Positions 28,201 through 35,925 are shown, numbered from the stretch's first letter. The stretch: 64,000 nucleotides of DNA from Faecalicatena orotica (GCF_003149245.1 NZ_QGDL01000002.1:248001-312000), one strand, 5' to 3'. Made by a program: numbers and translations. Notes: a model not told the origin generated them from the letters alone.

Positions 28201-28501
28201 AGCCGTAACGCTGATGACACTGCATGGGGCGAAGGGGCTTGAATTCCCTGTCACATTTATTTACGGCGTGCGAAAAGGGCTGATTCCTTTTGAAAAGGAT
28301 AACAAAACAGATATGGAAGAGGAACGCAGGCTGTTCTATGTCGGCATGACAAGGGCGAAGGAAGAACTGATTCTGACTTCCTCTGGGGAAGAATCCCTGT
28401 TTATCAGTGAACTGCCGGATCAGGCGGTGATGCGTGAAAAGGCAGATAAACGAAGAAATGCAGACAGCGGGAAACAGCTGAGTCTCTTTGATTTTATGTA
28501 A
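25283..28501 (+). CDS. PHP/EndoQ-like nuclease fused to UvrD-family helicase
   Basis: A 1072-residue fusion. Residues 1-430 resemble endonuclease Q: a PHP domain (ADLHIHSHYS, GSGDFTHP, SNSDAHSP metal motifs) and a four-cysteine ribbon (CGIC...CPVC near 275-300). Residues about 480-1060 form an SF1A helicase with Walker A AGPGTGKTKT near 495, LVDEFQD near 676, GDPDQSIYGFRG, VTLMTLHGAKGLEF and RRLFYVGMTRAKEEL. EndoQ incises 5' of deaminated bases in archaea and some bacteria. Linking it to an unwinding motor suggests a single-polypeptide repair machine, an inference. Good ribosome site before the ATG at 25283. Confidence 0.88.
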   Translation: MYIADLHIHSHYSRATSRDCNLENLDLWARRKGIHIVGSGDFTHPAWREEMAEKLEPAEEGLYVLKEEYRIRDESVADMMLPRFVITGEISSIYKKHDRVRKVHSLLLLPGLEAAELLAKKLELIGNIHSDGRPILGLDCHDLLEIMLEMCPEAVYVPAHIWTPHFSLFGAFSGFDSVEECFGDLSGYIRAMETGLSSDPPMNWRVSALDNYQLISNSDAHSPAKLGREANLLDIELSFSGLRDAIQEGRGLYGTIEFFPEEGKYHFDGHRKCGICLNPAETEKFGGICPVCGRKLTIGVSHRVEQLADRPEGFVRGGAKPFESLVPLPEVIGASVGASTASSKVQKEYQKMLRHLGPEFEILRHVPIEDIRKVSGHLAAEGIQKLRDGKVERFPGFDGEYGTIKLFTQEDLDSLNGQMNFFDTLHISTDAEMKKGLENTSKQSEAKEQEQAAANQGMAITPVSECESNSAVADQLNERQEQAVNAVDRTIAVIAGPGTGKTKTLISHLLYLLEVRKVKPSEITAVTFTNQAAGEMRERIKKQLGRSRNINQLQIGTFHSLCLRFLKAQGLEFSLADDMAALEAARTVTEQENLGLTPKQLLKLISLEKSEAGAESEEAIKLETEGKGWHGGFQLYQQILREQNMLDFDDLLLETLRIMEEGSAVPGWDKGFSYLLVDEFQDISPVQYRLIRAWNKGGRELFVIGDPDQSIYGFRGSDAACFTRLAGDYLDLREIRLVENYRCAPAIVEAAAGLISHNPGEARELKAHSKVQNPVRLVSAAGEMGEAIFTAKEINRLTGGIGMLDAQEIGAGNKKNRGFGDIAILYRTHRQAELLEKCLRTEGIPYVTAGREDFLMEDEVKGSIAFFKCLENPGDEFSRKLCLKLLWKLDKNLVTDSVFNAVYDKFAPLFKKGKPQKFLETWIREMKLEEHAGMKKLAGMTIFYKTMPEFLEALSLGVESDLKRCGEKKYTGEAVTLMTLHGAKGLEFPVTFIYGVRKGLIPFEKDNKTDMEEERRLFYVGMTRAKEELILTSSGEESLFISELPDQAVMREKADKRRNADSGKQLSLFDFM

Positions 28502-28586
28502 TGGTAAATATAGAAGTCATACGTATGGTACCCATTGGCATATAATAGTAGTATTGCAGTAACGTATTGCAGATGGAGGGTACGGT

Positions 28587-29477
28587 ATGAAAAAGAAGAA
28601 AGGATTTCTCCTGCTGGCTGCTGCGGCAGTTATTATGACTATGCTGGCGGGGACAAGCCTGTATGCAAGAGGGCAGTTGGAGCAGAAGGCAGAGGCAGTA
28701 AAGACAGAGGCTCACGCACAGTCTCGGCAAGAAGTGGAGCAGAGGGGCCCTGCTGATACAGAAAGTGTGAATGCAGGCGAAGCGCAGGAGGTACGGTCAC
28801 AGAGCGAAGAAAATGACGGGGAGCACCAGGAGAAGATGATCATAGCGCTCGATCCCGGGCATCAGGGGCCGGGAATCGATATGAGTGGTATGGAAGAGGA
28901 TGCCCCAGGTTCGGGCGTGATGAAGCAGAAAAATAATTCCGGCACAACCGGTCGATATACAGGGCTTCCGGAATATCAGCTGAATCTGGACATCGCGTTA
29001 AAAGTAAAAGAGCGCTTAAGCCGGCTCGGTTACGAAGTGGTAATGAGCAGGGAAAATAACGAAACTGCGATGAGTAATCAGGAGCGGGCAAGACAGGCAA
29101 ACGATTCCGGCGCCGTTTTATGCGTAAGAATTCATGCAAACGGGAGTGAGAGCCCCGAGAGTACAGGGGCACTCTGTCTGGTGGTGTCTGAGGAAAACCC
29201 ATATGCAGGAAGTCTCTACGGTGAAAGCAGTGAACTTGCACAGGATATTCTGGGAAAATACTGTGAAGCAACAGGATTTGAAAACCGGGGGATCCAGATC
29301 AGCGATTCCATGACCGGGATGAACTGGAGCCAGATTCCGGTTGTGATTCTGGAGATGGGGTTTATGACAAATGAGCAGGAGGACACCCGGATGGCCGACC
29401 CTTCTTTTCAGGAGAAGATGGCAGACGGCATTACTCAGGGGATTGAGCAGTACTGCTTAAAACGGAAAGTCAGGTAA
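28587..29477 (+). CDS. N-acetylmuramoyl-L-alanine amidase (Amidase_3), exported
   Basis: A 296-residue protein with a typical signal or anchor (Lys-rich start, hydrophobic 7-26). A 60-residue low-complexity Glu/Gln/Ala linker follows, then the zinc amidase domain (82-292). Zinc ligands and catalytic residues are visible: His in DPGHQG, Glu in LPEYQLNL, His in RIHANG and Glu in ILEMGFM. It cuts the lactyl-peptide bond of peptidoglycan outside the membrane. A TATAAT box lies at 28541-28546. It stands alone, so its use in division, sporulation or germination cannot be told. Confidence 0.9.
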   Translation: MKKKKGFLLLAAAAVIMTMLAGTSLYARGQLEQKAEAVKTEAHAQSRQEVEQRGPADTESVNAGEAQEVRSQSEENDGEHQEKMIIALDPGHQGPGIDMSGMEEDAPGSGVMKQKNNSGTTGRYTGLPEYQLNLDIALKVKERLSRLGYEVVMSRENNETAMSNQERARQANDSGAVLCVRIHANGSESPESTGALCLVVSEENPYAGSLYGESSELAQDILGKYCEATGFENRGIQISDSMTGMNWSQIPVVILEMGFMTNEQEDTRMADPSFQEKMADGITQGIEQYCLKRKVR

Positions 29478-29558
29478 AATCTTTCTGTCTTCTATGGTGT
29501 ATTGCTGAAATTAGAGCTATAATGAAAACAGTACATATACAGGAACAGGAGGAGAAAG

Positions 29559-29816
29559 ATGGGAGAATTATCAAAGCTTCCCAATATAGGTGAAGTTGTG
29601 GAAGAACAGTTAAATCAGGTTGGTATTACTACATACGAGCAGCTGAAAGAGATCGGGAGCAAACAGGCATGGCTGAAGATTCAGAGTATAGATCCTTCCG
29701 CATGCATCCACCGGCTGTATTCGATGGAAGGTGCGATCAGGGGGATTAAGAAGACTCAGCTTCCGGCAGATGTGAAAGCGGATCTGAAAGATTTTTATAA
29801 CCATTTTAAACTATAA
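29559..29816 (+). CDS. TfoX/Sxy C-terminal-domain protein
   Basis: An 85-residue protein consisting only of the TfoX C-terminal domain: LPNIGEVVEEQLNQVGITTYEQL, then a conserved LYSMEGAIRGI and a short helix. In proteobacteria the full-length protein regulates competence. This stand-alone C-terminal version is common in Firmicutes and of unknown function; the helix-hairpin-helix-like start suggests nucleic-acid contact. Monocistronic, with GGAGGAG before the ATG and a terminator directly after. Confidence 0.85.
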   Translation: MGELSKLPNIGEVVEEQLNQVGITTYEQLKEIGSKQAWLKIQSIDPSACIHRLYSMEGAIRGIKKTQLPADVKADLKDFYNHFKL

Positions 29817-29825
29817 TATACGGAT

Positions 29826-29866
29826 CACCCGCCGGGACTAAAAGCTGTCCCTGACGGGTGTTTTTC
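29826..29866 (+). terminator. Intrinsic terminator of the TfoX-C gene
   Basis: CACCCG (29826-29831) pairs with CGGGTG (29855-29860). An inner GGGAC/GTCCC pairing adds to the stem, which is followed by TTTTTCTTCT. Confidence 0.85.
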
Positions 29867-30009
29867 TTCTGATGGGAAAATTTTCCGGCTTTTTTCCAGA
29901 CTGGGGAAAAGTTTTCGAAAAACTGTCACAGATGAAGAAACAGGCTGTCTAATTAATATATCTGGAAAAATTCAGATGAATCAGTATACAGAAGATATGG
30001 GAGGTTTAT

Positions 30010-30864
30010 ATGGAGATGGCAAAGGAAGATAGGAAAGACGAAAATGCTCTCGCAGCTGCGGCCATTGAGGGCGATGCACAGGCACTGGAAGCACTTATGG
30101 AAGGAATCCGGGACCGGGTTTTCAACCTTTCACTCAGGATGCTGGGAACCGTTCAGGATGCGGAGGACGCGGCGCAGGATATTCTGGTGCGCGTTATGAC
30201 CAATCTGGCTTCCTTCCGCGGGGACAGTGAATTTGGAACATGGGTCTACCGCATTGCAGTAAATTATCTGCTCAATTATAAGAAATCCATGTTTGCACAT
30301 CAGCCCCTTGATTTTGAGTTTTATGGGAATGATATCAAGTTTGCGGTATTGGATGAGACCGATGCGGTCATTGAAGAGGAGAGCCGGGAAGAGCTGGCGG
30401 AGGAATTGAAAATGTCCTGTACCAATGTGATGCTGCAGTGCCTTGATCCTGAGAGCAGATGCATTTTCATTCTGGGAACCATGTTTAAGATCGACAGCCG
30501 CACGGCCGGTCAAATTCTGGATATGACACCGGAGAACTACAGACAGAAGCTTTCAAGGATCAGAAAAAGGGTGGCGGCATTTCTGGCAGAGTACTGCGGA
30601 CTCGGCGGAGGTATGTGCAGCTGCAGACGCCGGACGGCATATGCGGTGAAGCAGCACCGGATAAACCCGAAAAAACTGGAGTATGTCAGGATGCACCCAT
30701 TGGATAAGGATGTGCTGTCAGCCTGTAAGGAGGAGATGGAAAAGCTGGACGAGCTTTCACTGGTATTTGAGGAACTGCCTGCATACCAGACACCGGACAC
30801 AATCCGCGACAGGATGGAAATGGTTCTTAAGTCCGTCCAGATGAAGAAAATTCAGGAATTTTAG
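30010..30864 (+). CDS. ECF-type RNA polymerase sigma factor with C-terminal extension
   Basis: A 284-residue protein. Sigma region 2 (AEDAAQDILVRVMTNLASFRGDSEF..WVYRIAVNYLLNY, about 50-95) and region 4 (about 130-190, SRTAGQILDMTPENYRQKLSRIRKR) are clear. A roughly 90-residue C-terminal extension begins with Met-Cys-Ser-Cys-Arg-Arg-Arg, a possible metal- or redox-sensing Cys pair. No anti-sigma gene is adjacent, so control may come through the extension itself. It is followed after 12 bases by a DUF2461 gene. Confidence 0.85.
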   Translation: MEMAKEDRKDENALAAAAIEGDAQALEALMEGIRDRVFNLSLRMLGTVQDAEDAAQDILVRVMTNLASFRGDSEFGTWVYRIAVNYLLNYKKSMFAHQPLDFEFYGNDIKFAVLDETDAVIEEESREELAEELKMSCTNVMLQCLDPESRCIFILGTMFKIDSRTAGQILDMTPENYRQKLSRIRKRVAAFLAEYCGLGGGMCSCRRRTAYAVKQHRINPKKLEYVRMHPLDKDVLSACKEEMEKLDELSLVFEELPAYQTPDTIRDRMEMVLKSVQMKKIQEF

Positions 30865-30876
30865 GAGGAACACAAT

Positions 30877-31557
30877 ATGGCAGATAATATTCTTACATAC
30901 CTTAGTAATTTAGAACAAAACAATAACAGAGAGTGGTTTCATGCACATAAGGCAGAATATCAGGACGCGGTGGCTCAGTTTGAAGGGCTTATAGAGGGGC
31001 TGATGCTGGAGCTCGGAAAAGATGACAGCCGGATTCTGCAGTTTAAGCCGGGAGAACTGACCTTTAAGATCATGCGTGATACCCGGTTCAGCCACGACAA
31101 GTCGCCCTATAACCCTGCGTTTCGCTGTCATATATCACCGGGAGGAAAACTGCCGGTTCCGGTTGGCGATTTTCTTTTCATCAGTCCGGGGGGACGATCT
31201 TTTCTGGGAGGCGGGCTGTTTGCGGATATGTTTAAAGATGCAACAAAGATGGTGCGCGATTATATCAGCACACATACAGAAGAATTCACAGATATACTGG
31301 AGGAGCCACAGTTTAAGGAATCCTTCAAAGTGGAAGGGAGTTCCCTGAAAAATGTTCCCAAAGGCTATGATCCCGGGAATCCTATGGCCGATTATCTGAA
31401 ATTTAAAAGCTGGTATATTGAAGACCATTTTGAAGATGCGCTGCTGGATGATACAGATGCATTTATCGAATATGCCGTGAAAAGGTTCCGCATGATGAGG
31501 CCGTTCAACCAGTATTTGAATGAAGCACTGAAGGGCTTCCAGATGCCCGTGAGATAG
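30877..31557 (+). CDS. DUF2461 (TIGR02453) family protein
   Basis: A 226-residue soluble protein with the family hallmarks: NNREWFHAHKAEYQ, FKIMRDTRFSHDKSPYN and a Gly-rich GGRSFLGGGLF. The family is widespread and of unknown function. It sits 12 bases after the sigma-factor gene, preceded by AGGAGGA, so the two form one operon. It converges with thrS; a strong hairpin lies between. Confidence 0.88.
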   Translation: MADNILTYLSNLEQNNNREWFHAHKAEYQDAVAQFEGLIEGLMLELGKDDSRILQFKPGELTFKIMRDTRFSHDKSPYNPAFRCHISPGGKLPVPVGDFLFISPGGRSFLGGGLFADMFKDATKMVRDYISTHTEEFTDILEEPQFKESFKVEGSSLKNVPKGYDPGNPMADYLKFKSWYIEDHFEDALLDDTDAFIEYAVKRFRMMRPFNQYLNEALKGFQMPVR

Positions 31558-31593
31558 AAAATCATACGTGGGATACAGGGATGTGACATGAGT

Positions 31594-31643
31594 CTGCCGG
31601 TCCGAAGCCGTATATATGGGGATTCGGACCGGCAGTGTTTATT
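31594..31643. terminator. Bidirectional terminator between DUF2461 gene and thrS
   Basis: A perfect 13-bp stem (CTGCCGGTCCGAA at 31594-31606 with 31623-31635) and 16-base loop, followed by TGTTTATTTTTT. It lies between converging genes and probably serves mainly the plus-strand transcript. Confidence 0.85.
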
Positions 31644-31654
31644 TTTTATGAATC

Positions 31655-33616
31655 TTATTTTTGTTCCTGAACTTCTATTTTACGAATCTCTTTTGTCCTG
31701 ATTTCTTTACAGATGGCGTCGATGAATTCCTGCAAATCTTTTGCACCTTCGTCTCCTAAGAAACGGCTTCTTACAGAAACGGTGCCATCATTTTCTTCCT
31801 TTTCTCCTACAATGAGCATATATGGTATTTTAGCAAGCCTTGCTTCGCGGATTTTGTAGCCGATTTTTTCGGAACGCCCGTCGACAGTGCTCAGGACGCC
31901 ATTCGCTTTCAGTTCTTTTTCTACGTTGGCCGCATAATCCAGATACTTGTCGGAAACAGGAAGGATACGGACCTGCTCCGGGCAGAGCCATGTCGGGAAC
32001 ATGCCTGCATATTTTTCGATCAGCCATGCCAGAGTTCTTTCGTAGCAGCCGATGGAAGTTCTGTGTATGATATAGGGACGGACCTTGTCGCCGTTCTGGT
32101 CGATATAATACATGTCAAACTGCTCCGCAAGCAGTGCATCCCACTGTATTGTGATCATGGTATCTTCTTTGCCATATACATTTTTCGCATTGATATCGAC
32201 TTTCGGGCCGTAGAATGCAGCTTCCCCGACATCTTCCACAAACGGGACATCCAGTTCGATTAAGATTTGGCGGATGTGTTCCTCAGTCTGGTTCCATACT
32301 TCAGCATCACCGATGTATTTTCCGGTGTTTTCTGGGTCCCATTTTGAAAGGTGGTAAGTCACGTCATCCTGAAGTCCGAGTGTTGTCAGACATTGTTTCG
32401 CCAACGCAAGGCAGCCCTTGAATTCTTCCACCATCTGGTCCGGGCGGACAATCAGGTGACCCTCGGAGATCGTAAACTGGCGGACACGGGTCAGTCCGTG
32501 CATTTCTCCGGAGTCTTCATTTCTGAACAGAGTTGAAGTCTCACTGTAACGCAGCGGCAGGTCGCGGTAAGATTTCTGGTTCGCTTTATATACATAATAC
32601 TGGAACGGGCAGGTCATCGGGCGCAGTGCGAAAACTTCTTTGTCTTTTTCTTCGTCACCGAGCACGAACATGCCGTCCTTGTAATGATCCCAGTGGCCGG
32701 AAATCTTGTACAGGTCACTTTTCGCCATCAGCGGGGTTTTCGTGCGGATATAGCCCCAGTTGTTATCCTCTTCGTCTTCGATCCATCTCTGGAGAGTCTG
32801 GATGATTTTGGCGCCCTTAGGCATCAGCAGGGGGAGTCCCTGTCCGATTACGTCGACGGTTGTGAATAATTCCATCTCCCGGCCCAGTTTATTGTGGTCC
32901 CGTTTTCTGACTTCTTCCAGATAAACAAGATAATCATTCAGTTCATCCTTTGTAGCAAAGGCGCTGCCATAGATTCTCTGGAGCATCGCGTTATTGGAAT
33001 CACCCCTCCAGTATGCACCGGAAGAAGAGGTCAGTTTAAATGCCTTGATGCCCTTCGTACTCATCAGGTGAGGACCCGCACACAGATCCACAAAATCCCC
33101 CTGCCTGTAGAACGAAATCACAGCATCTTCCGGAAGGTCGCGGATCAGCTCCACTTTGTAAGGTTCCCCCTTCTCCTCCATAAAGGCAATGGCTTCATCA
33201 CGGGGAAGTGTAAAACGTTCCAGCTTCGCCCCCTTCTTGATGATCTTTTTCATCTCTTTTTCGATCTTATCCAGATCTTCCCTTGAAAACGGTGCGGAAT
33301 CAAAATCATAATAATACCCCGTATCGATCGCCGGCCCGATCGCCAGCTTTGCATCCGGGAACAGATTCTTCACAGCCTCCGCCAGCACATGGGAACAAGT
33401 ATGGCGGACAACCCGAAGCCCCGCTTCATCTCTGGCTGTAAGTATGTTTAAAGTACAGTCACAGTCAATCACTGTCCTCAAATCCACAACTTCCCCATTC
33501 ACTTCCCCGGCACAGGCCGCCCTTGCCAGCCCCTCACTGATGTCAAATGCAACATCTATCACCGATTTACTCTCTTCATATTCCTTTACAGAACCATCTT
33601 TTAATGTAATCTTCAT
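31655..33616 (-). CDS. thrS: Threonyl-tRNA synthetase
   Basis: A 653-residue class II synthetase of normal length. The order is TGS domain (1-63), second additional/editing domain (HTCSHVLAEAV near 72, with the editing-site HxxxH and a later CAGPHL), catalytic core (motif 2 FRNEDSGEMHGLTRVRQF, motif 3 region IGCYERTLAWLIE) and anticodon-binding domain (VRILPVSDKYLDYA onward). It charges tRNA-Thr and edits Ser-tRNA. An AAAGGAG ribosome site precedes the ATG. Expression is controlled by the T-box leader at 33639-33887. Confidence 0.97.
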   Translation of the reverse strand: MKITLKDGSVKEYEESKSVIDVAFDISEGLARAACAGEVNGEVVDLRTVIDCDCTLNILTARDEAGLRVVRHTCSHVLAEAVKNLFPDAKLAIGPAIDTGYYYDFDSAPFSREDLDKIEKEMKKIIKKGAKLERFTLPRDEAIAFMEEKGEPYKVELIRDLPEDAVISFYRQGDFVDLCAGPHLMSTKGIKAFKLTSSSGAYWRGDSNNAMLQRIYGSAFATKDELNDYLVYLEEVRKRDHNKLGREMELFTTVDVIGQGLPLLMPKGAKIIQTLQRWIEDEEDNNWGYIRTKTPLMAKSDLYKISGHWDHYKDGMFVLGDEEKDKEVFALRPMTCPFQYYVYKANQKSYRDLPLRYSETSTLFRNEDSGEMHGLTRVRQFTISEGHLIVRPDQMVEEFKGCLALAKQCLTTLGLQDDVTYHLSKWDPENTGKYIGDAEVWNQTEEHIRQILIELDVPFVEDVGEAAFYGPKVDINAKNVYGKEDTMITIQWDALLAEQFDMYYIDQNGDKVRPYIIHRTSIGCYERTLAWLIEKYAGMFPTWLCPEQVRILPVSDKYLDYAANVEKELKANGVLSTVDGRSEKIGYKIREARLAKIPYMLIVGEKEENDGTVSVRSRFLGDEGAKDLQEFIDAICKEIRTKEIRKIEVQEQK

Positions 33617-33638
33617 TCTATTTTTCTCCTTTCAACAT

Positions 33639-33887
33639 AAAAAAGTCCCTGAACAATTTCTTCCGATTGTTCAGGGACGATAGACTTTCATACCGCGGTT
33701 CCACCCTTTTTGCAAGTGCCACTCAATTAGACGGTAACGGTGTCGGCCGGGCCTGATTAGGGCCGCTCCAGGGTGGTCTTCAGATAAAGTCCCATGAAAT
33801 GCTCACACCAAATACATCCCTCTCTGAATGATCGATTATCCTACTCTTCCTGTCATAGCTTTGCTTATATGATTCAACTTGGTTTTT
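33639..33887 (-). promoter_or_regulatory. T-box riboswitch of thrS
   Basis: Read on the minus strand, the leader contains the T-box core AAGGGTGGAACCGCGGT (33708-33692). This is followed by a terminator with a 13-bp stem (33645-33657 with 33666-33678) and six U residues. The antiterminator would pair the T-box with the 5' half of this stem. Upstream are the AGTA-box-like and Stem I elements. A plausible threonine specifier codon ACC lies at 33777-33775, before CACCCTGGAGC. Uncharged tRNA-Thr should bind and permit read-through into thrS. Confidence 0.93.
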
Positions 33888-33915
33888 AGTATATCATGAA
33901 TCAAATGAATGTCAA
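33888..33915 (-). promoter_or_regulatory. Sigma-A promoter of the thrS T-box leader
   Basis: On the minus strand, TTGACA (33915-33910) and TATACT (33893-33888) are separated by 16 bases, an almost ideal housekeeping promoter placed at the head of the T-box leader. Confidence 0.8.
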
Positions 33916-33925
33916 GGGTGAAGTG

Positions 33926-34019
33926 TATAAACCCTCCCGGCGGGATGCACACTGCGGCGTAAGTGGTAGATGTCGCGATGCGACCGCCGCAGGCGCGAGT
34001 TTCGCAAGCGAAACTTTTT
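33926..34019. repeat. Orphan GC-rich palindromic element
   Basis: Three structures are packed together in an otherwise AT-rich gap. CTGCGGCG (33952-33959) pairs with CGCCGCAG (33985-33992) around an inner GTCGC-GAT-GCGAC hairpin. AGTTTCGC (33998-34005) then pairs with GCGAAACT (34008-34015) followed by five T. The segment GCGATGC...CGCC...GGCGxGAGTT resembles the units at 62577-62706, so it looks like a copy of a short interspersed palindromic repeat. It lies outside the thrS leader, behind its promoter. Confidence 0.55.
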
Positions 34020-34100
34020 ATATTTATTGTGACTTAATCACGGAACTTCTTCTTCTGGTTGGGTATGATAAAAACATATTAAAGCGAAGGAGGATTTTAT

Positions 34101-34394
34101 ATGAATGTTATATTGGATGATAAACTAAAAGAGTACATGGATGAGAAGGACCTAAAAGACATTGTCCTGTATGCTGAGATGTGCAATACTTGAGGCGGCT
34201 CCTATATGGAGATATTGGCAAGGTTTGCCAATGAAGGTGAAAAGCTTGAGGAAAAGGGCTATAAGCGTGTTTCAAGTGAAAAGGGAGATGTGTATCTGCC
34301 GGAGAGCGGGCTGAACTATTCTAACACGATTACTCTTGGAATGGCAAAGTTCCTCTGGATGCCGAGAATTACGGTCGGCGGGGTGAGTGCGTAA
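34101..34394 (+). CDS. Predicted small selenoprotein with CxxU motif (TGA read as selenocysteine)
   Basis: An ATG at 34101 with AAGGAGG seven bases upstream opens a 97-codon frame with one in-frame TGA (34191-34193, residue 31) and TAA at 34392-34394. The protein is MNVILDDKLKEYMDEKDLKD..., then Ala-Glu-Met-Cys-Asn-Thr-Sec-Gly-Gly-Ser-Tyr, then ...TLGMAKFLWM near the C terminus. Cys28-x-x-Sec31 is a typical redox-motif arrangement. A 7-bp hairpin with an AGGUU apical loop lies 27 bases past the TGA, within the published bacterial SECIS range. Size and context suggest the small '(seleno)protein' families of Clostridia (HesB-like or 'CC/Se motif'). The alternative, a nonsense-mutated gene, is less likely because the reading frame is intact on both sides. 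Confidence 0.82.
34214..34232 (+). promoter_or_regulatory. Candidate bacterial SECIS hairpin
   Basis: ATTGGCA (34214-34220) pairs perfectly with TGCCAAT (34226-34232) around the loop AGGTT. The loop starts 27 bases after the in-frame TGA and has G in its first two positions. It recalls the AGGU-type apical loop of the fdhF SECIS element. It would recruit SelB with Sec-tRNA for decoding of the TGA at 34191. Confidence 0.72.
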
Positions 34395-34412
34395 AATGGT
34401 GAATAAAGGAGA

Positions 34413-34458
34413 GGAGCCTGATGAATCAGATAAAGTTCTGATTTGTCAGGCTCCTTTT
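34413..34458. terminator. Bidirectional terminator between selenoprotein and MATE genes
   Basis: GGAGCCTGA (34413-34421) pairs with TCAGGCTCC (34446-34454). An inner ATCAG/CTGAT pairing adds to it, followed by TTTTCT. It closes the selenoprotein transcript and overlaps the end of the converging MATE gene. Confidence 0.85.
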
Positions 34459-35847
34459 CTATTCTGACTCTTCTGGTTCCAGAACGGCATATTCCTGTTC
34501 TTCTCTGCGCATCTGTGTCATAACAATCCTGCAGAGTACGGTCGTGATTACGACGGTGCAAAGATCTGCCACAGCCTGCGCCATCTGGATTCCGAGAAGC
34601 CCGAACAGCCGGGGCAGGACCAGCAGTGCAGGAATAAAGAAAAGCCCCTGTCTGGCAGAGGCAAGTATGGAAGCGTATACAGTCTTGCCCATCGTCTGCA
34701 TCATCATATTATTCATAATAATCCACCCGTTCAGCGTAAAGGTCAGACACTGAAACTGAAGGGCCGTAGTCCCGATCCGGATGACATCCGCATCATTCCG
34801 GAAGATCCCGATCAGATGGCCGGACAGAAGCATACCTCCTATAGAGAGGAAAAAGAGCACAACAGTGGAAACTTTCATGCAGAACCAGAAAGCCTCCCTC
34901 ACCCGTCCGAACTTTTTGGCACCATAGTTAAACCCGCAGACGGGCTGGAACCCCTGGCCGAAACCAATCAGCGCAGAACCCGCAAACATCATGATCCTGC
35001 TTACAATGGACATGGCTGCGATTGCGGCGTCTCCATAGGGATTTGCGGCAATGTTCAGCGTCATGGTAGCGACACTGCCAAGCCCCTGTCTGAAAAGGGA
35101 CGGCAGGCCGCCGCCCATGATTTCCTGAAGCCGGTCTTTGTGGAGCCGGATATTACGGAAACGGATCGGGATACATTTGGAAATCCGGATTCCGGCCAGA
35201 AGCATGAGGAAACTGACAAACTGGCTCAGTATCGTGGCCAGTGCCGCTCCGGCAATTCCCATGTGGAACACAAAAATAAAGAGCGGGTCCAGTGCGATAT
35301 TCAGAACGGCCCCGGTCGTGATGCCGATCATGGAATAAAAGGCGTTTCCCTGAAAACGGATCTGGTTATTGAGTACAAGCTGGGCGGTCATGTAGGGCGC
35401 GCCGATTAAAATAATCCCGAGATACTGCTCGGTATAAGGAAGAATCGTGTCAGTCGAGCCGAGCAGGATACACAGTGGTTTTAAAAAGACCAGTCCCAGC
35501 CCCATCACGACGATGCCGAGGAAAAGAGCAAGGAAAAAACCAGTCGCTGCAAGCTGCTCGGCGGCGCCTGAATCCTTGGACCCCAGTCTGCGGGAAATCG
35601 AATTCCCTGACCCGTGGCCGCAAAAAAAGCCCAGCGCCTGTATGACGGCCATGATGGGAAATGCAACCCCCACCGCAGCCGTAGCACTGGTGCCTACCCT
35701 GCCGACAAAGAAGGTATCGGCCATATTGTAAAATGAGGTAATCAGCATGCTGATGATCGTAGGGACAGCCAGACGCCCGATCAGACCGGGGATCGGAGCC
35801 TCCGTCATCATTTGAAATTTTTCATCCTGAGACATTGAACCATGCAA
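34459..35847 (-). CDS. MATE family efflux transporter
   Basis: A 462-residue protein with twelve hydrophobic helices in two homologous halves. The family pattern begins PIPGLIGRLAVPTIISMLITSFYNMADTFFVG and continues with GHGSGNSISRRLG. Members exchange Na+ or H+ for drugs or other small cations. The TTG at 35847 is favoured over an ATG at 35835 because AAGGAAG sits eight bases before the TTG. A TATAAT box in the divergent gap (35888-35883, minus strand) may be its promoter. Confidence 0.9.
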   Translation of the reverse strand: MHGSMSQDEKFQMMTEAPIPGLIGRLAVPTIISMLITSFYNMADTFFVGRVGTSATAAVGVAFPIMAVIQALGFFCGHGSGNSISRRLGSKDSGAAEQLAATGFFLALFLGIVVMGLGLVFLKPLCILLGSTDTILPYTEQYLGIILIGAPYMTAQLVLNNQIRFQGNAFYSMIGITTGAVLNIALDPLFIFVFHMGIAGAALATILSQFVSFLMLLAGIRISKCIPIRFRNIRLHKDRLQEIMGGGLPSLFRQGLGSVATMTLNIAANPYGDAAIAAMSIVSRIMMFAGSALIGFGQGFQPVCGFNYGAKKFGRVREAFWFCMKVSTVVLFFLSIGGMLLSGHLIGIFRNDADVIRIGTTALQFQCLTFTLNGWIIMNNMMMQTMGKTVYASILASARQGLFFIPALLVLPRLFGLLGIQMAQAVADLCTVVITTVLCRIVMTQMRREEQEYAVLEPEESE

Positions 35848-35925
35848 TGAAATCGCTTCCTTTTTATATTAGATTTGATACCATTATATCAAATATCTGC
35901 CAGAATAGCTATTCAAACACTGCCC

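Noticed and set aside
33896-34120. A 74-codon plus-strand frame between thrS promoter and the selenoprotein gene
   Set aside because: It runs through the palindromic repeat and overlaps the ribosome site of the selenoprotein gene; no coding character.
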